A stretch of DNA of 64,000 nucleotides from JACCXE01 sp963718605 (lineage in GTDB: Bacteria > Actinomycetota > Acidimicrobiia > Acidimicrobiales > JACCXE01), in assembly GCA_963718605.1 (NCBI GenBank), contig OY970363.1:2666001-2730000 (forward strand), in the 5' to 3' direction. Numbering within the stretch: the first letter of the stretch is position 1; each line of letters starts with the position of its first letter. Below the pieces are notes generated by a model. It ran no database searches. It was not told where the DNA came from and was given only the letters and a program-made list of their open reading frames with translations. Both the position numbers and the translations under genes were made by a program. Shown here one piece after another: positions 24,684-33,372 of this stretch.

Positions 24684-25340
24684 CTAGAGGGCGGTGAGCG
24701 CAGTCGCCGCTTCGGAGACGTCGTCCACCACCGTGAGGTGGTCGACGTGCACCAGCCAGTCACGGTTGGCCGCGTGCAGCGCGTCGTTCTCGTTGAACCG
24801 GTTCAGCATCACGACGACCGGCCGTGTCGTTCCGAGCGCGGCGAGCGCGCCCCGCACCGCGTTGATCACTCCGAGGCCGGCGTCGGCCACGAGCAATACG
24901 CCGTCGGCGCCGAGCGCGTCGGCGAAGTGGCCGACGTGCTTGCCGTCGCCGGCCTGGGGCGACCACGCGCCACCCGCAGTTTCGACGAGGCCAACGTCGG
25001 CGGTTGAGTCGTCAACGGGCCACGACGCGGTGACCTCACGCGCCAGGTCCTCGATCGTGAACGGGTCTCGGCCCAGCGCCGCGGCCGCCATCGGTGGCGC
25101 CATTGGTGTGGCGTACCAACGGTGGGGCGGGCAGACGACTTCGCTTCGCTCGCTGGTCGCGGCACCGAGCACGTCGGCGTCGGTCGACGAGTCCTGCGCG
25201 TCGAAGCTCTGCGCGGGTTTGCGTGCGAGCACCGACCGGCGCTGCGACGTGAACTCGAGCGCAATCGCCGCGCCCACGAACGTCTTGCCGACCTCGGTGC
25301 CCGTCCCCGCGACGACCACCACACGCTTAGGCCGCGCCAT
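24684..25340 (-). CDS. bioD: dethiobiotin synthetase BioD, 218 aa
   Basis: P-loop enzyme closing the ureido ring of dethiobiotin with ATP and CO2. The N-terminal VVVVAGTGTEVGKTFVGAAI holds the P-loop of the family (GTxTxVGKT), and VGLVETAGGAWSPQ is the conserved loop after strand 4. ATG 25340 is chosen over the TTG one codon upstream. It overlaps the end of bioF by 14 bp, indicating coupled translation. Confidence 0.93.
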   Translation of the reverse strand: MARPKRVVVVAGTGTEVGKTFVGAAIALEFTSQRRSVLARKPAQSFDAQDSSTDADVLGAATSERSEVVCPPHRWYATPMAPPMAAAALGRDPFTIEDLAREVTASWPVDDSTADVGLVETAGGAWSPQAGDGKHVGHFADALGADGVLLVADAGLGVINAVRGALAALGTTRPVVVMLNRFNENDALHAANRDWLVHVDHLTVVDDVSEAATALTAL

Positions 25341-26451
25341 CAAGTTCCTTCAGCGCGTTCACGAGTTGGGTGACCTCGTCGTCGGTGTGCGCGGCGCTCA
25401 AAGCGACGCGTAGGCGGGACGTGCCCATCGGCACCGTCGGGGGGCGGATCGCCGGCACCAATAACCCGCGCTCGGCCATGAACGCGGCGGCGTCGAGCGC
25501 GGCCTGCTCGTCGCCCAGCACGATGGGGACGATGGGCGACGGGTGGCCGGGGCACACTCGCTTCACGTAGCCGGCCAGACGGGCCACGAGCGCCTCGCCT
25601 TCGGGCGAGCGCATGACCGCGAGCGCGGCGCGCGCGGCGGCGGTGTCGGCCGGGGTCGACGCGGTGGTGAAGATGTAGGGGCGGGCCCGATTCACGAGCA
25701 GGTCGCACACCGACGCGCTCGACGCCACGAAGCCACCCAGTGATCCGAGGGTCTTGCTGAGAGTGCCGACGCGCACGAAGGACAACCCGTCGTCGCTTGA
25801 CCACTTCGGCTCGGGCCCGAGCACGGCGTGGGCTTCGTCGACCACGAGCAACGCGCCGGTGTTGCGCGCCAGCTCGGCGAGCTCGTCGAGGGGCGCGACA
25901 TCGCCGTCCATCGAGAACACCGAGTCCGTCACGAGAATCGACCGGGACGCGCCGTCAAGCAGAGAGGCGGCGTGCTCGACGTCGCCGTGGTCATAGATCG
26001 CGACCTCGGCCTTCGACAAGCGGCAGCCGTCGATGATCGACGCGTGGTTCAACTCGTCGCTCACGATGCGGGTGCCAATGATGCCGAACGTGCTGAGCAC
26101 CGACAGGTTCGTTTGGTAGCCGGTCGCGAACAGCACGGCGCGCTCGGTGCCTTTCCAGTCCGCCAGTTCGGCCTCGAGCGTGTGATGCGTTTCGCGCGAT
26201 CCGACCACGAGCCGAGCGGAACCGGCGCCGGCGCCGCTCGCATCGAGCGCCGCGTGCGCGGCCGCGATCACGTGTGGGTGTTGCGTGAGGCCGAGGTAGT
26301 CGTTCGACGCGAAGCTGATCAGGCCCGCGCGCGGGTCGGTGCCGTCGGTCGCGATCGGTGCCCGCCACCGGTCAGCGGCGCGAATGCCGTCGAGTTCGCC
26401 GTCAACCCAGCCCGCCCACCCCAACTGGTCGCGGGATCGGGCGTTATCCAC
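25327..26451 (-). CDS. bioF: 8-amino-7-oxononanoate synthase BioF, 374 aa
   Basis: PLP-dependent alpha-oxoamine synthase joining pimeloyl thioester and alanine. Features: FASNDYLGLTQHP, GSRETHHTLEAELA, the DELNHASIIDGCRLS block, VVDEAHAVLG, and the PLP lysine in VGTLSKTLGSLGG. Length is normal for the family. The GTG start overlaps the bioA stop by 8 bp. Pimeloyl-forming genes (bioC/bioH or bioI) are not obvious, although two alpha/beta hydrolases lie just upstream in the train. Confidence 0.94.
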   Translation of the reverse strand: MDNARSRDQLGWAGWVDGELDGIRAADRWRAPIATDGTDPRAGLISFASNDYLGLTQHPHVIAAAHAALDASGAGAGSARLVVGSRETHHTLEAELADWKGTERAVLFATGYQTNLSVLSTFGIIGTRIVSDELNHASIIDGCRLSKAEVAIYDHGDVEHAASLLDGASRSILVTDSVFSMDGDVAPLDELAELARNTGALLVVDEAHAVLGPEPKWSSDDGLSFVRVGTLSKTLGSLGGFVASSASVCDLLVNRARPYIFTTASTPADTAAARAALAVMRSPEGEALVARLAGYVKRVCPGHPSPIVPIVLGDEQAALDAAAFMAERGLLVPAIRPPTVPMGTSRLRVALSAAHTDDEVTQLVNALKELDGAA

Positions 26452-27745
26452 CCGATCTCGCGACCAGTTCGATGGATTCGGCGAGCGCGTCGACGATGCG
26501 GTCGATTTCGGCGGCGGTCGACGTGAGGATCGGCATCAGCACGACGACGTCGCCGAGCGGGCGTAGCAGCACGCCGCGGCGAACGGCTTCGGCGCACACG
26601 CGCCGGCCCCAGCGCAGCCCCTCGCCGGGAGGCGCCAGCTCGACGCCGACCATCAAGCCCTGCTGGCGCACGTCGGCCACTGCGGCCATTGGTGCGATCT
26701 CCGCGTCGAGGCGCGCCCGTAGTTGCGCGGCGCGGGCGTTGACGTTGTCCAGCACGTCCCACTCGGTGAACAGCTGCAGGTGCCGGCGGGCTACCGCGGC
26801 GCACAGCGCGTTCCCGGAAAACGAATGCCCGTGGTACAGCGTGAACTCGCTGAGGTCGGGGCCGAGGAACGCATCGAACACCGCACCGCTAGCCACCGTC
26901 GCCGCCATCGGCAGATAACCCCCGGTGAGCCCCTTGCCGATGCAGAGGATGTCGGTCCTCAGGTCACACTGCTCGCTGGCAAACAGCGTGCCCGTGCGGC
27001 CGAAGCCGGTCGCAACCTCGTCGGCGATCACCAATACGCCGGCGTCGCGGCAGGCGGCGCCGAGGCGGCCGACGTCACCCGCGGGGGACAGGCGCATTCC
27101 CGCAGCGCCTTGCACCAGCGGCTCGATCACTACCGCCGCCAGTGCGTCGGCGTGCTCACGCACCATCGCGATTGCGGTGTCGAAGGCGCCGGGCGCGTCG
27201 ACGTCCGGCGCGCGCAGCACCGGAAACCGCAGCGGGTCGTAGAGGTCGGTGCCGAAGCCGCCGGCGCCGACAGAAAGCGAACCGATCGTGTCGCCGTGAT
27301 ACGCCCCACCGAACGCCAGGTACGTGTTCTTGCCAGCCACCCCCCGGTTGACCCAGTACTGGAATGCGATCTTCAGCGCTTGTTCGACCGCGGCGGCGCC
27401 GTCGCTCGCGAACAGCAGGTGCGGTCGGTCGACGGGCAACCGCGGTGCGAGCTCCTCGGCGAGTCGGATCGCGGCCACGTTGCCGTTGCCGAGCAGCGTG
27501 CTGTGCGCGACGCGGCCGATCTGGTCTCGCAACGCGTCGTCGAGTTCGGGCACGCGGTGGCCGAGCGTGGTGACCCACAGCGACGAGATGGCGTCGAGGT
27601 AGCGGTTGCCGTCGACGTCGATCAGTTCACGGCCTTCGGCTCGCTCGATGATCAGGGGCGCGTTGTCCGCATACGTGGACATCTGCGTGAACCCGTGCCA
27701 CACGACTGCCGCGTCGCGCTTGACCCAATCGTCGTGAGTTGTCAC
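26444..27745 (-). CDS. bioA: adenosylmethionine-8-amino-7-oxononanoate aminotransferase BioA, 433 aa
   Basis: Class III aminotransferase using SAM as amino donor. N-terminal VWHGFTQMSTY and GRELIDVDGNRYLDAISSLW are BioA-typical; FGGAYHGDTIGSLSVG, VIADEVATGFGRTG and the PLP lysine in LCIGKGLTGGYLPMA follow. GTG 27745 is the start because it overlaps the upstream lipase stop (GTGA); the earlier in-frame codon at 27781 lies inside that gene. It heads the biotin block bioA-F-D-B-bsaP. Confidence 0.95.
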   Translation of the reverse strand: MTTHDDWVKRDAAVVWHGFTQMSTYADNAPLIIERAEGRELIDVDGNRYLDAISSLWVTTLGHRVPELDDALRDQIGRVAHSTLLGNGNVAAIRLAEELAPRLPVDRPHLLFASDGAAAVEQALKIAFQYWVNRGVAGKNTYLAFGGAYHGDTIGSLSVGAGGFGTDLYDPLRFPVLRAPDVDAPGAFDTAIAMVREHADALAAVVIEPLVQGAAGMRLSPAGDVGRLGAACRDAGVLVIADEVATGFGRTGTLFASEQCDLRTDILCIGKGLTGGYLPMAATVASGAVFDAFLGPDLSEFTLYHGHSFSGNALCAAVARRHLQLFTEWDVLDNVNARAAQLRARLDAEIAPMAAVADVRQQGLMVGVELAPPGEGLRWGRRVCAEAVRRGVLLRPLGDVVVLMPILTSTAAEIDRIVDALAESIELVARSGG

Positions 27746-28848
27746 ACGTGCACGGTATTGCCTGCGCGACGCCGAACCCACTTCAGCGCGAACGCAACTC
27801 CCAAAAGCACCAACGCCAACGCCGCGTGCGACTCGCCGCCGGTGGACGGCGTCGTCGGCGCCGCGCTATTCGATGCTGTCGCCGCCGCGGCGGCGGTGGT
27901 CGGTGTCGCCGCGGCCGCCGGTGCGGCTTCGGCCGCTTCGAGGAACACCCGATAGGCCTGCACGATCGCCGGCAGCACGCGCAGGTCGTTGTGGTACGTG
28001 CCCGGGAACGTGCGGTTGTCGGCGCCTTTGAGGAAGGGTGACGTCGCGTAGGTCGGCCCCACGTAACCGGGGTCGGCCGCGCCGGAACCGTCGGAGATCG
28101 TGAGCCACTTCGTGGCGCCGTACGTCTCGTCGGCGCCGTCGGGTCCATTGAGCGCGGCTAGCCACGGCGTGTTCGCCGCGATTTCGTCGCAGCTCACGAC
28201 CTGGCCTTCGGATCCGGGCGGACATAGTGACGTGCCGTGGTTGCCGCCCGCGATCGCGACAAACGCCGCGACGTTGGCGCGCAACTCTGGGTGGTCCTTC
28301 AACATCTTCCGCACGACGGTGACGCCGAGCGAGTGCGCGACCACCGAGAACCGCGGCGAGCCGGTGTAGGTCTGCACGGCGCGCACGAAGTCGTAGAGGT
28401 CGGGCACATTGACGGAGTTGTTCGTGACGCGGACGTTTCCATCCCATCCCATCGCGGCGTGCTCGGCGATGGCCTCGGGTTGAAACCGCTGCGTCGCGGT
28501 GCCGCTATTGCCGCCCAGGCCGTTGTAGGACAGCGCCCACATTTCCTGGTCGGTCCACCCCGCCTTGCGGAAGTCGTCGCGCACGACGTACCAGTCCGCG
28601 GCGTCCACGGTGTTGCCGTGCACGAAGATCACCGGCGTGTGCTTGCGCGCCGCGCCGGGCGTCATGCCGCCAAAGCCACCGAGCGCGAAGCCCCACTCGT
28701 GGTCGACCAACGCCGGGAAGCCTTTGCCGAACGCGACGCGGGCGGCCTTCTGCGGCTGGGCGTGGGCCGGTTCGGCTGGTGCGGGTGCCGCGAATGCAAC
28801 GAGGGCCACCAACAGCGCGGCGACGAGGCTCCCCAGCCGACGGGTCAC
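27742..28848 (-). CDS. secreted lipase-like alpha/beta hydrolase with C-terminal anchor, 368 aa
   Basis: Signal peptide at residues ~1-28 (LGSLVAALLVALVAFAAPAP). The hydrolase core has VIFVHGNTVDAADWY (oxyanion strand-loop) and the nucleophile elbow VVAHSLGVTVV; GGNHGTSLCPPG is typical of secreted lipases (lipase class 2-like). The C-terminus has an Ala/Thr-rich linker, TPSTGGES, a membrane helix and RRR, which resembles a sortase sorting signal or a plain tail anchor. GTG 28848 overlaps the upstream hydrolase stop. It probably acts on lipid esters at the cell surface. Confidence 0.8.
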   Translation of the reverse strand: MTRRLGSLVAALLVALVAFAAPAPAEPAHAQPQKAARVAFGKGFPALVDHEWGFALGGFGGMTPGAARKHTPVIFVHGNTVDAADWYVVRDDFRKAGWTDQEMWALSYNGLGGNSGTATQRFQPEAIAEHAAMGWDGNVRVTNNSVNVPDLYDFVRAVQTYTGSPRFSVVAHSLGVTVVRKMLKDHPELRANVAAFVAIAGGNHGTSLCPPGSEGQVVSCDEIAANTPWLAALNGPDGADETYGATKWLTISDGSGAADPGYVGPTYATSPFLKGADNRTFPGTYHNDLRVLPAIVQAYRVFLEAAEAAPAAAATPTTAAAAATASNSAAPTTPSTGGESHAALALVLLGVAFALKWVRRRAGNTVHV

Positions 28849-29717
28849 GGCAGTTGGCTGCGTATGACGGCCGCGGTCTCCGCCGCGCCGTGCTGGCTCA
28901 GTGTGATCGTGAAGTGGTTGACGTTGTCGACCACGTGCGGCTGCAGTGCGGGCACTTCGGCGACGAGCGTGGCCACGAGTTCGTCGGGATACAACGGCGG
29001 CACCTGGTTGAGCAAGCCGCGCGGCGCCAGCAACCACGGCGTTGGCTTTGTGAGTTGACGGAAGAACTGGCCGCCGTGGCCCAAGGTGTCGGCGCCGTCG
29101 GCGCGGATCGCGTCCACGGTGACGCCGGAGCGGAGCTTGGGCGCGTCGCCGACCATGTCGGCCATTACGTACGCCTCGATCGCATCGTTCCAGTCCTGCA
29201 ACGACGGGTGCTGCTTCCAGAACTCGAGCCACGCGTCGACGCTCTCGAACGTCATCGACAACCGCTGCATGGTTGGGCCGAGAATCTCGCCGAGCACGGC
29301 GTCGATGTCCGCACCCTCGGGCAGCGTGGCGAAGCTGACGCCGCCGTCCACCAACACGAGCCCGGCCATGCGGTCGGCGTGATTGGCGGCGAACGCGGCG
29401 GCGACGAACGCGCCCATGCTGTGGCCGACGATCACGGCGTGGTCGACGCCGACGTGATCGAGGATCGAGCGGATGTCGTGCGCGTGGTTCACCATGCCGT
29501 ACGGCCCCGGTGCGCTCGCGCTGCCGGCCCGACCGCGTAGGTCGGGCGCGAGGATCGTGACGTCGTCGCCCAACTCGTCGGCCACCATCGCCCACGTGAG
29601 GTGATTCGCGGTAATGCCGTGAATCATCACCACCACCGGCGCCCCCTCGCGCCCCATGCGCGTACCGACGTTGAGGTGGCCGCCTGTCACGGGAACCGAG
29701 ATCGTCTCGAAACTCAT
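28845..29717 (-). CDS. alpha/beta hydrolase, 290 aa
   Basis: Cytoplasmic alpha/beta hydrolase: VVVMIHGITANHLTW (oxyanion), APDLRGRAGSASAPGPYGM, nucleophile elbow VIVGHSMGAFVAAA with the catalytic Ser, and a probable catalytic His in VNHFTITLS. It resembles haloalkane dehalogenase/epoxide hydrolase-type esterases; the substrate is unknown. It overlaps both neighbours by 4 bp, between the LivF-like ATPase and the secreted lipase. A role as a BioH-like esterase in the adjacent biotin pathway is conceivable but only by position. Confidence 0.85.
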   Translation of the reverse strand: MSFETISVPVTGGHLNVGTRMGREGAPVVVMIHGITANHLTWAMVADELGDDVTILAPDLRGRAGSASAPGPYGMVNHAHDIRSILDHVGVDHAVIVGHSMGAFVAAAFAANHADRMAGLVLVDGGVSFATLPEGADIDAVLGEILGPTMQRLSMTFESVDAWLEFWKQHPSLQDWNDAIEAYVMADMVGDAPKLRSGVTVDAIRADGADTLGHGGQFFRQLTKPTPWLLAPRGLLNQVPPLYPDELVATLVAEVPALQPHVVDNVNHFTITLSQHGAAETAAVIRSQLP

Positions 29718-30640
29718 GGCTTCTTTCTTACCGCCTTCTTCGCCGGCACTTTCTTGGCGACAGCCTTCTTTTTCACCGAACTGGGCGCACTGGGTGCCGG
29801 TTTCCGGCTTGTGGTGCGCCCAGTTGCCGGGGATTTCTTGGCCGCGGCCTTCTTTGGGGCCGCCTTCTTCACCGCTGCCTTTTTGCGCGGGGCGGCTTTT
29901 TTGACGGACGGGCCGAGCATGCGGCCGATGCCGAGGCGGGTGGCCAGCATCGAACGGTCGAGGTCGGCGACCGACCCGTGCCAGGCGACGGTTCCGGTCT
30001 GCAGCAGCGTCACCGTGTCGACCAGTTGCAACGCGGCGGCCACGTTTTGCTCGACGAGGACCATCGTGACGCCGGTAGTGGCGACTTCCTTCAGCGTCGC
30101 GAACACGTCGCGCACGATCAGAGGCGCCAGCCCGGCACTCGGTTCGTCAACGAGCACGACCGTCGGCTCGTTGATCAGCGCACGGGCCACGGCCAGCGCC
30201 GCCTGCTCACCGCCCGACATCGTGCCCGCGGCCTGACGGCGTCGTTCGTGCAGCTTGGGGAAGCGTTCCCACGTGCCGGTCAACGAGGGTGCGTACCGGG
30301 ACTTGTCGCGGCGCCGCAACGTGTACGCGCCGAGACGAAGGTTCTCCTCGACCGTGAGTTCCGGGAACACCTGGCGCCCCTGCGGGACGTGGCCCAACCC
30401 GAGCGCGACCCGCTGCTCGGGTGCGAGCCCGCCGATGTCGCGGCCGTTCAATCGCACCGCGCCCTTCCAGGCCGGAATCAGGCCCGCGATCACCTTCATG
30501 GTGACGGACTTCCCGGCACCGTTGAGCCCGAGCACGCCCGCGATCTCGCCTTCGGACACGGCGAGGTTGATGCCGAACAGGATCTGGCTGGCCCCGAACC
30601 CCGCGTCGATGCCTTCGAGTTCGAGGACGGGATCGCTCAC
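29714..30640 (-). CDS. livF: LivF-type ATPase with histone-H1-like C-terminal tail, 308 aa
   Basis: Residues ~1-240 are a standard LivF ATPase: Walker A GLNGAGKSVTMK, HVPQGRQVFPELTVEENL, signature MSGGEQAALAVARAL, Walker B VVLVDEPSAGLAP and LVEQNVAAAL. Residues ~245-308 are a 64-residue tail rich in Lys, Ala and Pro (24 Lys/Arg), with PKKAAAKK- and PAKKAVRKK-type repeats like eukaryotic H1 or the tail of mycobacterial HupB. The tail is in frame with no stop before it, so it is a real fusion. LivF proteins normally end near residue 235-240. It may bind nucleic acid or acidic lipids; its role is unknown. GTG 30640 overlaps the fused livM-livG stop. Confidence 0.88.
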   Translation of the reverse strand: MSDPVLELEGIDAGFGASQILFGINLAVSEGEIAGVLGLNGAGKSVTMKVIAGLIPAWKGAVRLNGRDIGGLAPEQRVALGLGHVPQGRQVFPELTVEENLRLGAYTLRRRDKSRYAPSLTGTWERFPKLHERRRQAAGTMSGGEQAALAVARALINEPTVVLVDEPSAGLAPLIVRDVFATLKEVATTGVTMVLVEQNVAAALQLVDTVTLLQTGTVAWHGSVADLDRSMLATRLGIGRMLGPSVKKAAPRKKAAVKKAAPKKAAAKKSPATGRTTSRKPAPSAPSSVKKKAVAKKVPAKKAVRKKP

Positions 30641-32415
30641 AGCACCGCTCCACCGAGATAGGCCTCGAGCACGAGTTCGTTGTTGATCACTTCGTCCGGC
30701 GTGCCGTGCGCGATCACTTGCCCGGCCGCCATCACGTACAACTCGTCGCACGTCGCGAGCACGAGCGGGATGTTGTGCTCGATCAGCAGCACCGTGCGGC
30801 CAAGTTCGGCCCGGAGGTCGACGAGGCGTTCCGCCAGGTTCTCGGCCGCGGCCGGGGCCATGCCCGCCGCGGGTTCGTCGAGAAGCACCACCTCGGGCGC
30901 CGTCAACAACACCGCACCGAGTTCGACGATCCGCTGCTGGCCGATGGACAAGTTCGCCACCGGTGTGTCCGTGTAGCGCTCAAAGCCGAGAGCCGCGATC
31001 GCCTGCGCCGATCGATCGCGCAGTTCCGTCTCACCCCGTCCCGCGTTGCGGAAGTACGTGAGCGCGGATACCGGGTCGTAGCCCGCCACCGTGTGCTGCG
31101 CGAGCAGGAAGTTCTCGTTGACCGACAGGTCGCGCACGAGGCCGATGTTTTGGAACGTGCGACCGAGACCGGCGGCGGCGCGCTGCGCCGCGCTGCGCGA
31201 CGACACGTCAACGCCCAGCAACTCGACGCGCCCGCTGTCGGGCTTGTGCCGGCCTGAGATCGCGTTGAACAGCGTCGTCTTGCCCGCGCCGTTCGGCCCG
31301 ATCAGACCGACGATCCGGCCCTGGGTGACGTCGATCGATGCGTCGTCCACGGCCACCAAACCACCGAATCGCACGCGGATCTGCGTGGCCGACAGCACGA
31401 TTCCGTCGGCGGTTGGTTGGGAACGGTCGGCGAGGGCGGTCGGGCGGGGGAGCACGGGCAGCTTCGGCATTGCCATCACGCCGGTGCCGGGCACGACGGG
31501 CGGGTCGGCCTTGGCCCGGCGCTCGTTCAGTTGGTGGCGGATCGCGCCGGCGAGCCCGGCCGGGTTGCGGGCCATCGTGACCACCAGCAGCAGGGCGCCG
31601 ATCACGACGTCGTAGCCGAGAATGCGGTCGCCGAATATGTGCGGCATGAGGACGGGGTACAGCGCGTAGAACGCGGCGGCCGCCAGCACGCCGACGCGGC
31701 TGCCGAGCCCGCCGACCACCACGACCACTACGAGCAACAGTGAGCGGTCGTAGGGGAACGAGTCGGAGTTCACCGTCTGCACGAGGTGGCCTGACATCAA
31801 ACCGGCGATGCCGGCCATCGCACCCGACAGCGCGAACGCGCCGAGCTTGTACGCGGTGACGTTCACGCCGAAGCTCGCCGCGACCGCCTCGTCACTCTTG
31901 ATGGCGCGGAAGGCGCGGCCGAGCGTGGTGCGGGTGACGTTCGTGTCGAGCCACCACATGAACGCGAGCAGCGCGAGCAGCACGCCGAGGTAGTCGGCGT
32001 TGCGCGTGAAGATGAAGTCGTTCACCTGCGGGCGGGGCAGGTTGATGCCGGCCGATCCGCCTCCGATCGACTGCGTCTTCAACAACGACTCGGTCATCGT
32101 GAACGCGAACGCAATCGTGACCACCGCGAGGTACAGCCCGCGCAGCCGCAGCGCGGGGAGGCCCACGAGGAACGCGACCGCCGCGCCCGCCAACGCGGCA
32201 GCGGGAATGGCGACCAGGAACGGCAGGCCCAATTTCGTAGCCGGCGTCAGCAGGCCGGACGCGAACGCGCCGACGCCGAGCAGGCTCGCTTGGCCCAGGC
32301 TGATCTGGCCCGCGTAGCCCATCAACAAGTTGAGCGACAGGCCGGCCGCGGCGAGCGCCACGCCGGTGCCGAGGATCAGCGCGGCGTAATCGGTGACGAT
32401 GCCGGCGCGCCCCAA
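30637..32415 (-). CDS. fused Liv permease-ATPase (LivM-LivG), at least 592 aa
   Basis: One polypeptide with a LivM permease half (residues ~1-300, GYAGQISLGQASLLGVGAF and ALRLRGLYLAVVTIAFA), a short linker, and a LivG ATPase half (~335-592: GPNGAGKTTLFN, GRTFQNIGLVRDLSVNEN, LSIGQQRIVELG, VVLLDEPAAGM). Fusions of this kind occur in actinobacterial Liv systems. The frame's first standard start, TTG 32415, drops the usual first membrane helix, which is encoded in frame just upstream (residues SIIVGVIAALVAPAL). A good ATG at 32491, overlapping the livH stop, is out of frame by one base near 32455. So the gene probably starts at 32491 with a one-base insertion. Confidence 0.88.
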   Translation of the reverse strand: MGRAGIVTDYAALILGTGVALAAAGLSLNLLMGYAGQISLGQASLLGVGAFASGLLTPATKLGLPFLVAIPAAALAGAAVAFLVGLPALRLRGLYLAVVTIAFAFTMTESLLKTQSIGGGSAGINLPRPQVNDFIFTRNADYLGVLLALLAFMWWLDTNVTRTTLGRAFRAIKSDEAVAASFGVNVTAYKLGAFALSGAMAGIAGLMSGHLVQTVNSDSFPYDRSLLLVVVVVVGGLGSRVGVLAAAAFYALYPVLMPHIFGDRILGYDVVIGALLLVVTMARNPAGLAGAIRHQLNERRAKADPPVVPGTGVMAMPKLPVLPRPTALADRSQPTADGIVLSATQIRVRFGGLVAVDDASIDVTQGRIVGLIGPNGAGKTTLFNAISGRHKPDSGRVELLGVDVSSRSAAQRAAAGLGRTFQNIGLVRDLSVNENFLLAQHTVAGYDPVSALTYFRNAGRGETELRDRSAQAIAALGFERYTDTPVANLSIGQQRIVELGAVLLTAPEVVLLDEPAAGMAPAAAENLAERLVDLRAELGRTVLLIEHNIPLVLATCDELYVMAAGQVIAHGTPDEVINNELVLEAYLGGAVL

Positions 32416-32490
32416 CGCGGGCGCGACCAGCGCGGCGATGACGCCGACGATGATCGACGCGGGTGCCCGGTCGGGCGTTGATCCAGTTCA

Positions 32491-33372
32491 TCAGCCGTGC
32501 CGGCTTTCGCGGGTGCCGAACAAACCGTGCGGTCGGATGAGCAACGTCGCCAGCAGCAAGACGAACACCGCGAGCGTCTTGACGCCGGGCAGCGACGCGT
32601 CAGCGAAGATCCGCCCCGCCGAGGCCTCGACGAGCCCGACCACGAGGCCGCCGACGAACGCGCCCGGCAGCGACGTAAGCCCGCCCACGATCGCCGCGGC
32701 CAGCCCGAACAAGAACAGCCGGCCGAGCGCGCCGGGTGCGAACGCCCCTAGACCCGGCGCTACCAGCAGGCAGGCCAAGGTGCAGAGCCCGGCGCCGGCG
32801 CCCCACACGAAGGCAGACACCCGATTGACGGGCACGCCCACAAGCCTGGCGGCGGACGGGTCCTGCGCAGCGGCGAGCACGCCGAGGCCGAAGTCGGTGC
32901 GGCGCAGCAACGTGGCCAGCGCGACGCCAACGCCCAACGCGACGACGAGTGACAGCACCTGGGTAGGTGACACGACGACACCGGCGATGCGCCACCCGTT
33001 GCCCGAGAACGGCCCGGGCATCGACTTGGGGCTGGCGCCGACGCGCACAAGCTCGCTCGACAGCACGAACAACAACAGGCCGACGGTGGCGACGGCGACC
33101 GACACGCGCGGCGCGTCGCCCATCCGCCGCACGACGAAGCGTTCGAACAACACGCCGATCGCAGTGGTGAGCACGATCGCGGCGCCGGCGCCGACGATCC
33201 ACGGCATCCCGTGGTCGTTGATCAACCAAACCGCCAGGAACAAGCCGAGCGTGCCGACTTCACCTTGCGCGAAATTCAGCACGCCGCTGCCGCGGTACAC
33301 GAGCACCGTCGCCACCGCGAACAGCCCGTAGATGCCTCCGGCGATCGCGCCGAGAACGAGAACCTCGCCCAT
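32491..33372 (-). CDS. livH: Liv-type ABC transporter permease LivH (second system), 293 aa
   Basis: LivH permease: the N-terminal VLGAIAGGIYGLFAVATVLV and GSGVLNFAQGEVGTLG, the central ARLVGVPVNRVSAFVWG, and the C-terminal LLIRPHGLFGTRES are family blocks. About eight membrane helices. It is the partner of the LivM half of the next protein. The start ATG 33372 directly adjoins the stop of the substrate-binding protein. Two consecutive TGA codons end the gene. Confidence 0.92.
   Translation of the reverse strand: MGEVLVLGAIAGGIYGLFAVATVLVYRGSGVLNFAQGEVGTLGLFLAVWLINDHGMPWIVGAGAAIVLTTAIGVLFERFVVRRMGDAPRVSVAVATVGLLLFVLSSELVRVGASPKSMPGPFSGNGWRIAGVVVSPTQVLSLVVALGVGVALATLLRRTDFGLGVLAAAQDPSAARLVGVPVNRVSAFVWGAGAGLCTLACLLVAPGLGAFAPGALGRLFLFGLAAAIVGGLTSLPGAFVGGLVVGLVEASAGRIFADASLPGVKTLAVFVLLLATLLIRPHGLFGTRESRHG

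Noticed and set aside
27742..29595. 617-residue version of the secreted lipase
   Set aside because: The extra N-terminal ~250 residues are an Arg/Gly-rich shadow of the overlapping hydrolase gene; GTG 28848 with a signal peptide is the true start.
29742..29905. Lys-rich end of the LivF gene as a separate histone-like gene
   Set aside because: It is in the same frame as the ATPase with no start signal of its own, so a fusion is the simpler reading.
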